15,532 bases of DNA from Lentisphaeria bacterium (lineage in GTDB: Bacteria > Verrucomicrobiota > Lentisphaeria > Oligosphaerales > Oligosphaeraceae): positions 1 through 15,532 of the forward strand of contig JAEDMH010000046.1 in NCBI GenBank assembly GCA_016303095.1, read 5' to 3'. A model generated the notes under the pieces. It was not told where the DNA came from, searched no databases, and saw only the letters and a list, made by a program, of their open reading frames with translations. Shown one piece after another: positions 6,800-15,068 of this stretch (its first letter is position 1; every line of letters starts with the position of its first letter). The position numbers were made by a program, and so were the translations under genes.

Positions 6800-8086
6800 A
6801 TGGAACTCCTTTTCCGAGACACCCCCGATTTTTCCTCCCGTCTTCAGGCCATGCTCTCCCGGGAGGCCTATTCCCAGGAGATTGCCCAGGCCGCCGAGGC
6901 CATCCTCCAGCAAGTCCGCCTCCGGGGAGACGAGGCCCTCTGCCAGTATGCCCGGGAATTCGACCACACGGAACTGACCCCGGAGCAGTTTTTGGTGACG
7001 GAGGAGGAGATTTCCCAAGCCTGCGCCAAGGTCTCCCGGGAGGATCGGGAGGCCATTGATCTGGCGGTGGCCCATATCCAGGATTTCTATGGACGCACCC
7101 TGCCCAAGGGATGGCACGATTCTCCCCGTCCCGGCGTGGTGCTGGGCGAGCAGTTCCATCCCCTGGACCGGGTAGGATGCTACATTCCCGGAGGCACGGC
7201 CCCCCTGGTGTCCACGGTCTGCCACACGGTGGCCATCGCCCGGACGGCGGGGGTGAAGGAGATTCTGGTGTGCACGCCTCCCGGCGGAGCCCGGGGCATC
7301 CATCCCGCCTTGCTGTATGCCTGCCGGGCGGCGGGGGCCACCACCGTCTATCGTCTGGGCGGAGTCTATGGGGTGGGCGCCTTGGCCTACGGCACCGCCA
7401 CCATCCCCAAGGTGGAGAAGATCTGCGGCCCCGGCAATGCCTATGTGGCCGCCGCCAAACGGGCCCTCTACGGCACCGTGGCCCTGGATCTGGTGGCAGG
7501 ACCCTCCGAGATCCTGGTGGTGGCGGACGACTCCGCCAATCCCGCCTATGTGGCCGCGGATGTCCTCTCCCAGGCGGAACATGGCTCCGGACGGGAGCAG
7601 GCGGTGCTGGTCTCCCCCAGCCGCGCCATGCTGGAGGCGGTGCGGGGGGAGATTCTCCGTCAAGCCGCCCTTCTGGGGCGTCAGGAATGCGTCCAGAAGG
7701 TCTTGGACCAGGGGGTGTTTTTGGTGGAGGCCCGGGATTTGGAGGAAGCGGCCCAGATCGCCAGCCAGTATGCTCCGGAGCATTTGGAGCTGCAGGTGTC
7801 GGATCCCTGGGCCTTGGCCCCCAAGATCACGGCGGCCGGCGCCATTTTCCTGGGGAGCTACACCCCGGAGCCCGTGGGGGACTATGTGGCGGGCCCCAGC
7901 CACGTGCTGCCCACCGGGGGCACGGCCCGCTTCTTCAATGGCCTCACCGGAGACGCCTTCTTCCGCCGCACCAGCTTGATTTCCTACGACCGGGAAGCCC
8001 TCTTGAAGGAACAGCCCGCTCTGGCCCGCTTGACCGCCGCCGAAGGCCTGGACGCCCACGGCAACTCCGCCGCCATCCGGAAATAA
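6800..8086 (+). CDS. hisD: Histidinol dehydrogenase, 428 aa
   Basis: HisD carries out the last two steps of histidine biosynthesis, oxidising L-histidinol to L-histidine with two NAD+ in the cytoplasm; it is a zinc-dependent homodimer. The length matches the family (about 430). Motifs include VGCYIPGGTAPLVSTV (125-140), ICGPGNAYVAAAK (208-220), DLVAGPSEILV (230-240), SQAEHG (257-262), YAPEHLE (324-330), GPSHVLPTGGTARF (365-378), and DAHGNSAAIR at the C-terminus. Zinc ligands equivalent to E. coli Gln259, His262, Asp360 and His419 are Q258, H261, D361 and H420; the catalytic pair Glu326/His327 is E327/H328. The enzyme looks fully functional. No other his gene is adjacent, so the his genes are probably dispersed. 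It is followed by argS after 33 bp, suggesting co-transcription. The start lacks a Shine-Dalgarno but fits the family N-terminus. Confidence 0.97.
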   Translation: MELLFRDTPDFSSRLQAMLSREAYSQEIAQAAEAILQQVRLRGDEALCQYAREFDHTELTPEQFLVTEEEISQACAKVSREDREAIDLAVAHIQDFYGRTLPKGWHDSPRPGVVLGEQFHPLDRVGCYIPGGTAPLVSTVCHTVAIARTAGVKEILVCTPPGGARGIHPALLYACRAAGATTVYRLGGVYGVGALAYGTATIPKVEKICGPGNAYVAAAKRALYGTVALDLVAGPSEILVVADDSANPAYVAADVLSQAEHGSGREQAVLVSPSRAMLEAVRGEILRQAALLGRQECVQKVLDQGVFLVEARDLEEAAQIASQYAPEHLELQVSDPWALAPKITAAGAIFLGSYTPEPVGDYVAGPSHVLPTGGTARFFNGLTGDAFFRRTSLISYDREALLKEQPALARLTAAEGLDAHGNSAAIRK

Positions 8087-8119
8087 TCCCACCCGCCACC
8101 CCTCTTCCTGGAACCTCCC

Positions 8120-9904
8120 ATGCGCTTTGCTTTCCTCGACGACCTCCATGCCTATCTGGAAAAGGAACTGAATGCCTCCCTGCCCCCCCTGTCGGTGGAT
8201 CTATGCCCGGAGGGCTTCCAGGGGGATGTGACCCTCTCCTGCTTCCCCCTGGGAAAGGCGCTGCGCACCAATCCCATGGCCCTGGCCGCCAAAGCGGCAG
8301 AGCACCTGGCCGGACATCCCGATGTGGAGAAATGCGAGGTGGCCAAGGCATTCCTGAATCTCACCCTGAAGCCCGGCGCCCTGATGCGGGATACCGTGGG
8401 GCGGGATATCCTAGCCCAGGAGGTGCTGCCCGCCTCGGAGCGCCGGAAGATCCTCATGGAGTTCAGCGCCCCCAACACCAACAAGCCCCAGCATCTGGGC
8501 CATGTGCGCAACAACACCATCGGCATGTCCACCGCTTCCTTGCTGAAGCGGGCGGGACACCAGGTGGTCCAGGTGAATCTGGTGAACGACCGGGGCATCC
8601 ACATCTGCAAGTCCATGCTGGCCTACCAGCGCTTCGGAGAGGGATGCACCCCGGAGAGCACTGGCAAGAAGGGAGATCATCTGGTGGGCGACTTCTACGT
8701 GCGCTACAACCAGGAGCTCTCCCGGCAGATTGCCCAGCTGAAGGAGGAGCATCCCGAGCTGGCGGCGAAGGAGTCGGAGGAGTTGTTCCTGGAGACGGAG
8801 TTGGGCCAGGCCACCGCCAAGATGCTCCAGGACTGGGAGGCGGGAGATCCCCAAGTCCGGGCCCTCTGGCAGAAGATGAACGGATGGGTCTTCCAGGGCT
8901 TTGAGGAAACCTACCGCCGCATGGGCATTGTCTTCGACAAGCTCTACCTGGAAAGCCAGACCTACAAGCTGGGGAAGGACATTATCCTCCAGGGACTGGA
9001 GCGGGGGGTCTTCGAGAAGCGTCAGGACGGGGCTGTCATCATGGATTTCCACGACCCCTCCTTCGGCACCAAGGTGGTGCTCCGCAGCGACGGCACCAGC
9101 GTCTACATCACCCAGGATATCGGCACCACCCTGCTGAAACAGCAGGACTTCCAGCCGGACCAGCAAATCTGGGTGGTGGGAGACGAGCAGATCTACCACT
9201 TCAAAGTCCTCTTCACCATCCTCAAGGCCCTGGGTTATCCCTGGGCCGACCGCCTGACCCACATGGCCTACGGCATGGTGAATCTCCCCACCGGAAAGAT
9301 GAAGTCCCGGGAAGGCACTGTGGTGGATGCGGACGACCTCTTTGACGAAATGGCCCGCCTGGCCCGGGAAGCCACTCTGGAGCGAGTCCCGGAGGGACAG
9401 GAGCCCCCCGCCGACCTGGAGGAACGGGCGGATGTCATCAGCATGGCCGCCCTGAAATTCATGCTCCTGAAGGTCTCCCCCCGCACCACCATCACCTTCG
9501 ATCCCCACGCGGCCATCAAATTCGAGGGAGACACAGGCCCCTATGTCCTCTACGCCTATGCCCGACTCTCCTCCCTCCTGCGCCAGCCCGGGGTGGCGGA
9601 ACTCCAGGGACAGCCCCCCCAGTGGGAAGTCCTCGCCGAAGCCCCGGAACGCCGTCTGGCTCTCCTCTGCGCCAAATATCCCGACGCCCTGGCCAAGGCC
9701 GCCCGGGAATTGGACACCTCCGTGGTGGCGGCCTATCTCCTGGATCTGGCCAAGGGCTTCAGCGCCTTCTACAAGAACTGCCCGGTGAAAAACGCCCAGG
9801 ATCCCCAGGTGAAGGCCGCCCGGGTGGCCCTCTGCGAAGCCACCCGGAAGATCATCGGAGACGGCCTCCGCACCCTCACCATCCGCACCCTGGAAAGCAT
9901 GTAG
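8120..9904 (+). CDS. argS: Arginyl-tRNA synthetase, 594 aa
   Basis: This class Ia aminoacyl-tRNA synthetase charges tRNA-Arg with arginine in the cytoplasm, and members need tRNA for amino-acid activation. The N-terminal additional domain (about 1-105) contains GDVTLSCFPLGKALRTNP. The HIGH motif is HLGH (125-128) in the context SAPNTNKPQHLGHVRNN, a form I associate with Bacteroidetes and relatives. The KMSKS-equivalent loop is KMKSREG (393-399), preceded by YGMVNLPTG and followed by VDADDL. The C-terminal helical anticodon-binding domain includes FEGDTGPYVLYAYARL and FYKNCPV, and ends in the typical GLRTLTIRTLESM. The length is normal and no key motif is missing. It lies 33 bp after hisD without a Shine-Dalgarno. 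An intrinsic terminator at 9982-10003 ends this transcription unit. Confidence 0.97.
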   Translation: MRFAFLDDLHAYLEKELNASLPPLSVDLCPEGFQGDVTLSCFPLGKALRTNPMALAAKAAEHLAGHPDVEKCEVAKAFLNLTLKPGALMRDTVGRDILAQEVLPASERRKILMEFSAPNTNKPQHLGHVRNNTIGMSTASLLKRAGHQVVQVNLVNDRGIHICKSMLAYQRFGEGCTPESTGKKGDHLVGDFYVRYNQELSRQIAQLKEEHPELAAKESEELFLETELGQATAKMLQDWEAGDPQVRALWQKMNGWVFQGFEETYRRMGIVFDKLYLESQTYKLGKDIILQGLERGVFEKRQDGAVIMDFHDPSFGTKVVLRSDGTSVYITQDIGTTLLKQQDFQPDQQIWVVGDEQIYHFKVLFTILKALGYPWADRLTHMAYGMVNLPTGKMKSREGTVVDADDLFDEMARLAREATLERVPEGQEPPADLEERADVISMAALKFMLLKVSPRTTITFDPHAAIKFEGDTGPYVLYAYARLSSLLRQPGVAELQGQPPQWEVLAEAPERRLALLCAKYPDALAKAARELDTSVVAAYLLDLAKGFSAFYKNCPVKNAQDPQVKAARVALCEATRKIIGDGLRTLTIRTLESM

Positions 9905-9913
9905 TCTAGCGGG

Positions 9914-9927
9914 CAGGATTTCTCCTG
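9914..9927 (+). repeat. Small hairpin after argS
   Basis: CAGGA (9914-9918) and TCCTG (9923-9927) form a perfect 5-bp stem with a 4-base loop ten bases after the argS stop. It is followed by the G-rich purine tract, not a T-tract. This may be chance. Confidence 0.25.
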
Positions 9928-9930
9928 TAC

Positions 9931-9966
9931 GGAGGGGGGGGAAAAGAAAAACGGCGGAGGGGGGGA
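9931..9966 (+). other. Polypurine tract with two long G-runs
   Basis: A nearly pure purine stretch with G8 (9934-9941), an A/G block, and G7 (9959-9965). It is the reverse strand bias of the C/T-rich leaders elsewhere in the window. It lies between the argS stop and its terminator. G-quadruplex or triplex potential is conceivable, but no function can be assigned. Confidence 0.4.
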
Positions 9967-9981
9967 TTATAGTACCCCACC

Positions 9982-10003
9982 CCTCCCGGTCCGGGAGGTT
10001 TTT
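9982..10003 (+). terminator. Intrinsic terminator of the hisD-argS unit
   Basis: CCTCCCG (9982-9988), loop GTC, CGGGAGG (9992-9998), then five T (9999-10003). This is a perfect 7-bp GC-rich stem with a U-tract, the clearest rho-independent terminator in the window. It lies 78 bases after the argS stop and 78 bases before the SNF2 gene start. Confidence 0.8.
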
Positions 10004-10018
10004 CCCGCTTCAGCATCC

Positions 10019-10069
10019 AAATCCGCCTGGGAGCCCCGTCTTCCCTTGCCGGGCGGATTTTCCTTTTTT
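10019..10069 (+). terminator. Second stem followed by T-rich run, just upstream of the SNF2 gene
   Basis: AAATCCGCC (10019-10027) pairs perfectly with GGCGGATTT (10052-10060), nine base pairs, with further possible pairing inside the 24-base loop. The right arm runs into T, CC and then T6 (10064-10069). The T-run ends only 12 bases before the ATG at 10082. It may be a back-up terminator for argS or an attenuator in the leader of the downstream operon. Confidence 0.5.
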
Positions 10070-10081
10070 GGCGCCCCACCC

Positions 10082-13000
10082 ATGTCCCCGAAGAAACCCC
10101 ATTCCTCCTCTGTCGCCAAGTCCCAGGCAAAGGAGGTTCGTCTCCTGTCCGCGCTTTTGAAGGCGACAGGTGGTCCTGCCTCCGCCGCCGAGTTAAGCAA
10201 TGTCCTGTTTTTGCTGGGGCATGGGGAATTTGAGAATTTGCAGCGGTGGGGGGAGAAGGAGCTGGAGGATGGCTTGCGGCGGCTGGTGGAGCTAGGGGAG
10301 GCCGCGGATCGGGGAGAGGGATACTATGTGGCCACGGACCTCTCCTCCCAGACCCTTCGGGAATTGTATGCCATGCCGGAGTTTGCCCCGCTGCCGACGG
10401 CGGTCTTCCGGGCGCTGCCCATGGTGGAGGTGAACGGGAAGGCCGATGGGAAGAAGCTCCTGCGGGATTTGCGCAATGCCTTTTTCAGCCAGAACGTGGC
10501 ACTTCTGGATCACGTCCTGCGCACCATGCGGGAATCCTTCCCCCGGGAATACGAACAGGTGGATTTCTTCGACTTCCTCTTCGACGAGCCAGAGGAGTGG
10601 CTCCTCTCCTTGCCGGACAATATTCTCCAGGTTTGCGCCTGGCGACTGCTGCCCTCTGCGGCCTGCTCCCTCCGCCCCGTGCGTCCGCTGGCGGAGCGTT
10701 GCTACGCCTTGGCCGACAGCGCCAAGCCCATGGTGGCCAGCTCCATGCTGGATTACGCCATCCTGTGCGGCGACTGGATGCACCTCCAGCCTCTCCTCCA
10801 TCGCCTGAAGCAGGGGGAGGCCCCTCGCCTGCTCCGCCTGGGATGGATCCGCTTCCTGACAGGACGCAACGAGGAAGCCGCAGGACACTTCCGGGATGCC
10901 CTGGAACAGATTCGGCGGGACGCCCATTCCCACGACGGCTATTTCATGACCGTGGGGGGAATCTTCGCCATTCTCGCCCTGCTCCGGGAGGGGACGCCCG
11001 CCTCCTTGCAGCTGGCGCGACTCTACGCCCGCTCCGGCGTGCTCAACAACACCCCCCACGGGGTGGTCTACGCTCTCCTGGAACAGGTGGTGCAGGCCAA
11101 GGCCAATCCCGATCTGCCCCCCGTCCACCCCATGTGGCACGCCGACAACCGCCTGAACAACATCTTCGCCTGCGTGGCTCACTATTGGCTCACCGGAAGC
11201 CTGGATGGAGGACAGCGCCTGCTGCTGGAAAGCTCCGCCCAGGCGGCCCGGGCCGGAGGCTATCTCTGGCTGGCGGAAGAATGCGAGGAACTCCTGCAGC
11301 GAATCCAAAATCCCAACGGAGCCTTCCACCGCTTCCACGACGCCCAGAACAATCGCCTCCCCTTCTTCCTGGATAGCGTGGTCACCCGAAATAGCTGGGT
11401 GGAACGCCTGGAATGCCTGCGGCAGGCCCTGGAAGAACTGCCCCAGCCCACCGCCACCCGCCTGGTCTGGAGCGTGAACGCCGAACAGGCCGAACACGGC
11501 CTCATCACCGTGAAGCCCATCGAACAGCATGCCTCCCGAGGAGGAAAGTGGACCAAGGGACGCCGCTTTACCGCCTATCGGGAATGCCGCTTCAGCAGCC
11601 TCCGCCCCCTGGAGGAACCCCCCATGGGAGAAATGCTCTTCCTGGGATTGACGCCCCAGGACAAATTCGCCTGCGATCTTCTCTTCGAGGCGGAGGAATG
11701 GATCAAAACCAAGTCGGAACAGACGCCCCAACCCTGGGGAAAGGTGATCCAGGCGCTCCAAGGACATCCCCGGCTTTTCCTGGAAGGAGGGGACGGCCAG
11801 CCCTTGCAGTGCGTGGCCGGAGAACCGGTGGTTCATGTGACCCAGGTGGAAGGGGCCTTGCAATACACGCTGCTGCCCGAGGCCCCGGTGGAGGAAGAGT
11901 GCGTGGTGCGCCTGGAACGGGGAAATCAGCTGACAGTGTATACCTTCCCCACCCCGGTGCGCCAATTGCGCAAGGCCTTGTCCGGCGATCTCCGGGTGCC
12001 CCAGGACGATCCCCAGGAAAATATCCGAATCCTGGACCAGCTTCTCCATCGCTTCCGCATCATTTCCCAGGGACCGTTGCCGGGCGTGGAGCTGGCTCCC
12101 CTGCCCGCCGATCCCATCCCCTGCCTGCAGCTGACCAACTGGGAGCGGGGCTTGCGGGCGGAGATGATGGTGCAGCCCTTCGGATCCTCCATGCCCTACT
12201 ATGCCCCGGGGGAGGGCCCCATGGAGTTCATCGCCCAGGAGACCCGGCGGGTTCGGGATTTTGACCGGGAGAAGGCGCTGGCCGACCAGGTGGTGCAGTC
12301 CTGCCCCCGTCTCTTGGCCACGAAGCCGGAGTCTCCCTGGCATTGGCGCCTGGAAGGCCAGGCCTGCTATGAGCTGACCCTGCAGCTGCAGGGGATCCAG
12401 GAATGCCGGATCCAGGTGCCCCAGGATCGGAAGTTCGTGTGCCGCCGCACCCTGACCATGAGCAACATTTCTCTGCACACCCAGAGTTACCTCTCCTGGT
12501 TTTCCGTGGAGGGCGGGGTGACCCTGGAGGGGACGGATGCCACGGCTTCCCTGGGAGAGCTGATCCAGGCGGTGGCGGAGCGGAAGCACTTTGTCACCCT
12601 CTCCAACGGGGATGTGGTGGCCCTTTCCGAAGACGTGCGCCGAAAGCTGGAGACCCTGAATCGTCTAGGGGAGATTGTGCACGGGCGGGGCGCGGAGGGG
12701 GCGGGCTCCCTTCGGGTGTGCCCCTTCCTGCTGCCCTTCCTCCGGGAGCAGCTCTCCTTCTTCCCCGGCAGCACGGCCCTGCCGGAGGAATCAGAGCACT
12801 GGTTCCGCAAATACAACGAAGCCATGGCGGAGAAGCCGCCGGTGCCCCCGGGGTTGCAGGTGAATCTGCGCCCCTACCAGGAAGAGGGATTCCTGTGGCT
12901 CTCCCGGCTGGATCGGGCCCAGGCAGGAGCCTGTCTGGCCGATGACATGGGATTGGGTAAGACCGTCCAGGCCATCACCTTGATTTTGTCCAGGGCGGAG

Positions 13001-14236
13001 GAGGGCCCCTCCCTGATTGTGGCCCCCACGTCGGTCTGCGCCAACTGGCTGTCGGAGTTCCGGAAATTCGCCCCCCAATTGGAATGCGAGGTCTTTGGCC
13101 CCGGGGACCGGAGCCAGACCTTCCAAAAGCTGGGCCCACGCCATGTGCTCATCGCCAGCTATGGACTGCTTCAAAGCGAACAGGCGTCCTTCCGAAAGGT
13201 CCACTGGCGGGTGGCGGTGCTGGACGAGGCCCAGGCCATCAAGAACGCCCACGCCAAACGCTCCCAAGCCGCCCTGGAAATCCAGGCGGATTTCCGCGTG
13301 GTGACCACCGGCACCCCCGTGGAAAACAATCTGAACGAATTGTGGAGCATCTTCAATTTCATCATCCCCGGACTCCTGGGAAGCCGGGAGGGATTCCAAC
13401 GGCGCTTCGCCACCGCCATCGAACATGACCGAAACCCGGAGGTCACCAAGAATCTCCGGGGCATCGTCAGCCCATTCCTCCTGCGACGCCGAAAAGACCA
13501 GGTCCTCAATGACCTGCCCCCCAAGGAGGAAATCGACTACCCCGTGGAACTCTCCCCCCAGGAACGGGAATTCTACAACAACTGCCGGAAGAAAATCCTC
13601 CAGGAGCTGGAAAACACGGAGAAGAGCGACAATCTGAAGCATATGCAGGTGCTTTCCGGCATCACCCAGCTGCGGCTGGCCGTGGATCACCCCCGCCTGG
13701 TTCCCGGCGGAGAGGGACTCCCCGGCGCCAAGCTGGAAGCCTTCATGGAATTGCTGCAACGCATTCTCCAAAATGATCATAAAGTCCTGGTATTCAGTCA
13801 GTTCGTGAAATTCCTGGATATTGTGCGGGAGAGTTTGGAATCCCAGCGCATCTCCTATGAATATCTGGATGGCTCCCGGAATGCCCGGGAACGGGCGGCT
13901 TCCGTGGAGAATTTCCAAAATGGGGATGTGCCGGTGTTTCTCATCAGCCTCCGGGCGGGGGGCCTGGGCTTGAATCTGACCCAGGCGGACTATGTGATTC
14001 ACTTGGATTCCTGGTGGAATCCCGCCGTGGAGAACCAGGCTTCGGACCGCGCTCACCGCCTGGGCCAAAACAAGAAGGTCACCATCTACCATCTCCAGAC
14101 GGTGGACACCATCGAGGACAAGATCAAGGCGCTGCATCAGCGCAAGAAGGATTTGGCGGACAACCTTCTCTCCGAGGCGAACACCATCGACACCGTGCCC
14201 CTGGAGGAGCTGCTCCGCCTGCTTCGGGAACCCTAG
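10082..14236 (+). CDS. SNF2/SWI2-family DNA-dependent ATPase with long uncharacterised N-terminus, 1384 aa
   Basis: The C-terminal 455 residues are a complete SNF2 motor of superfamily 2: NLRPYQEEGF (928-937), Walker A in DDMGLGKT (954-961; K960), the Walker B box LDEAQAIKN (DEAQ 1048-1051), TGTPVENNLNELW, LLRRRKDQV, then the helicase C half with VFSQFVKFLDI, LDGSRNARER, SLRAGGLGLNLTQADYV, and the arginine-finger box QASDRAHRLGQ (1319-1329; R1323, R1326). Such proteins translocate on duplex DNA and remodel protein-DNA complexes, e.g. RNA polymerase recycling by RapA. Residues 1-924 match no family I can name: about 15-85 could be a winged-helix domain, about 200-415 is Ala/Leu-rich helical and TPR-like, and about 420-920 is mixed alpha/beta. 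I see no SWIM zinc motif. ATG 10082 is preferred over TTG 10046, which lies in the hairpin arm and T-run. The HAD gene follows after 30 bp. The motor is certain, the cellular role unknown. Confidence 0.93.
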   Translation: MSPKKPHSSSVAKSQAKEVRLLSALLKATGGPASAAELSNVLFLLGHGEFENLQRWGEKELEDGLRRLVELGEAADRGEGYYVATDLSSQTLRELYAMPEFAPLPTAVFRALPMVEVNGKADGKKLLRDLRNAFFSQNVALLDHVLRTMRESFPREYEQVDFFDFLFDEPEEWLLSLPDNILQVCAWRLLPSAACSLRPVRPLAERCYALADSAKPMVASSMLDYAILCGDWMHLQPLLHRLKQGEAPRLLRLGWIRFLTGRNEEAAGHFRDALEQIRRDAHSHDGYFMTVGGIFAILALLREGTPASLQLARLYARSGVLNNTPHGVVYALLEQVVQAKANPDLPPVHPMWHADNRLNNIFACVAHYWLTGSLDGGQRLLLESSAQAARAGGYLWLAEECEELLQRIQNPNGAFHRFHDAQNNRLPFFLDSVVTRNSWVERLECLRQALEELPQPTATRLVWSVNAEQAEHGLITVKPIEQHASRGGKWTKGRRFTAYRECRFSSLRPLEEPPMGEMLFLGLTPQDKFACDLLFEAEEWIKTKSEQTPQPWGKVIQALQGHPRLFLEGGDGQPLQCVAGEPVVHVTQVEGALQYTLLPEAPVEEECVVRLERGNQLTVYTFPTPVRQLRKALSGDLRVPQDDPQENIRILDQLLHRFRIISQGPLPGVELAPLPADPIPCLQLTNWERGLRAEMMVQPFGSSMPYYAPGEGPMEFIAQETRRVRDFDREKALADQVVQSCPRLLATKPESPWHWRLEGQACYELTLQLQGIQECRIQVPQDRKFVCRRTLTMSNISLHTQSYLSWFSVEGGVTLEGTDATASLGELIQAVAERKHFVTLSNGDVVALSEDVRRKLETLNRLGEIVHGRGAEGAGSLRVCPFLLPFLREQLSFFPGSTALPEESEHWFRKYNEAMAEKPPVPPGLQVNLRPYQEEGFLWLSRLDRAQAGACLADDMGLGKTVQAITLILSRAEEGPSLIVAPTSVCANWLSEFRKFAPQLECEVFGPGDRSQTFQKLGPRHVLIASYGLLQSEQASFRKVHWRVAVLDEAQAIKNAHAKRSQAALEIQADFRVVTTGTPVENNLNELWSIFNFIIPGLLGSREGFQRRFATAIEHDRNPEVTKNLRGIVSPFLLRRRKDQVLNDLPPKEEIDYPVELSPQEREFYNNCRKKILQELENTEKSDNLKHMQVLSGITQLRLAVDHPRLVPGGEGLPGAKLEAFMELLQRILQNDHKVLVFSQFVKFLDIVRESLESQRISYEYLDGSRNARERAASVENFQNGDVPVFLISLRAGGLGLNLTQADYVIHLDSWWNPAVENQASDRAHRLGQNKKVTIYHLQTVDTIEDKIKALHQRKKDLADNLLSEANTIDTVPLEELLRLLREP

Positions 14237-14266
14237 CCCACCCCCCCCTGATAGCTCCCTGCCCCT

Positions 14267-15031
14267 ATGGAAAACCAACCTCTCGTCGCCCTGGATTTTG
14301 ACGGGGTCATCTGCGATTCCGCCCCGGAGAATGCCGCCACAGCCTGGCGCTGCTGCTGCCGCCTCTGGCCAGAGCGCTTTTCCGGGCCGGTGCCGGAAGC
14401 CCAGGTGGAGCGCTTCTGCCGGGATCTGCGCCCCTACATGGAAACCGGCTACCAGTCCATTGTCCAGACGGAGGGTCTGTGGCGAGGGGAGTCCCTGGAG
14501 AGACTCACGGTGGGCTTTGGGGAAGCTTTGCCGGCCATGGTCGACTCTCTGGGGCTTACCGTGGCCCAGCTGAAGGAGTGCTTTGGGGGAGAGCGGGATC
14601 GGTGGATTCAAGAGGATGTGGGGGGATGGCTCTCCTATAACCGCTTCTATCCCGGCGCCTCGGAAGTTCTTCGCACCCTTCTTTCCCGGGGACGAGTGCG
14701 GATCCTCACCACCAAAGAGGAGCGCTTTGTGCTGCGGCTCATGGAGCGGGAGGGCGTCCCCTTCCCTGCGGAAGATGTCTTCGGCCTGGCCCGTATCCGA
14801 AACAAGGAGACCACCCTGGTGGAGTGGTGCCAGGAAGGGGCCTCCGCCTTTGTGGAGGATCGTCTCGCCACTTTGGAGCGGGTGGAGGCTGTCCCCGCCT
14901 TAGCGAATCTCCGCCTTGGCTTCGCCGCCTGGGGCTACGCCACCGAAGAACATCGGCAAAAAGCCGCCCAGGATCCCCGACTCCTCTATCTCCAGAATCC
15001 CCGGGATCTGGAAAAACTCCTCCCTCTCTGA
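14267..15031 (+). CDS. HAD-superfamily hydrolase, 254 aa
   Basis: This is a predicted phosphatase of the haloacid dehalogenase superfamily, cytoplasmic. All four HAD motifs are visible: motif I DFDGVICDS (10-18) with nucleophile D10 and acid/base D12; motif II ILTTKE (146-151; T148/T149); motif III lysine K180 in RNKETTL; motif IV FVEDRLATL (195-203) with E197/D198. A helical cap of about 110 residues lies between motifs I and II (C1 type), as in phosphoglycolate phosphatase/beta-phosphoglucomutase relatives. The substrate cannot be read from sequence. An unusual Cys triplet (29-31) sits in the cap. The gene follows the SNF2 protein by 30 bp and precedes the membrane protein by 37 bp on the same strand, so probably one operon. 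No Shine-Dalgarno is present; the start places motif I at the usual distance from the N-terminus. Confidence 0.88.
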   Translation: MENQPLVALDFDGVICDSAPENAATAWRCCCRLWPERFSGPVPEAQVERFCRDLRPYMETGYQSIVQTEGLWRGESLERLTVGFGEALPAMVDSLGLTVAQLKECFGGERDRWIQEDVGGWLSYNRFYPGASEVLRTLLSRGRVRILTTKEERFVLRLMEREGVPFPAEDVFGLARIRNKETTLVEWCQEGASAFVEDRLATLERVEAVPALANLRLGFAAWGYATEEHRQKAAQDPRLLYLQNPRDLEKLLPL

Positions 15032-15046
15032 ATCTCCCCTAGATTC
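15030..15046 (+). repeat. Short inverted repeat at the end of the HAD gene
   Basis: GAATCT (15030-15035) and AGATTC (15041-15046) form a perfect 6-bp stem around CCCCT, beginning inside the stop codon. It is followed by C/T sequence with no T-tract. It might attenuate read-through into the next gene or be chance. Confidence 0.3.
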
Positions 15047-15068
15047 TCCCTCCCCCACCCGCCCCACG

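Noticed and set aside
4214..8149. A 1311-codon open frame on the minus strand spanning pckG to hisD
   Set aside because: It lies opposite three plus-strand genes, two with intact catalytic motifs, and its translation is low-complexity Gly/His/Val. It is a GC-bias shadow.
9931..9966. G-quadruplex in the argS-SNF2 spacer
   Set aside because: Only two long G-runs are present, with short GG pairs between; a stable four-run quadruplex would need to fold the long runs on themselves. It is kept only as a compositional oddity.
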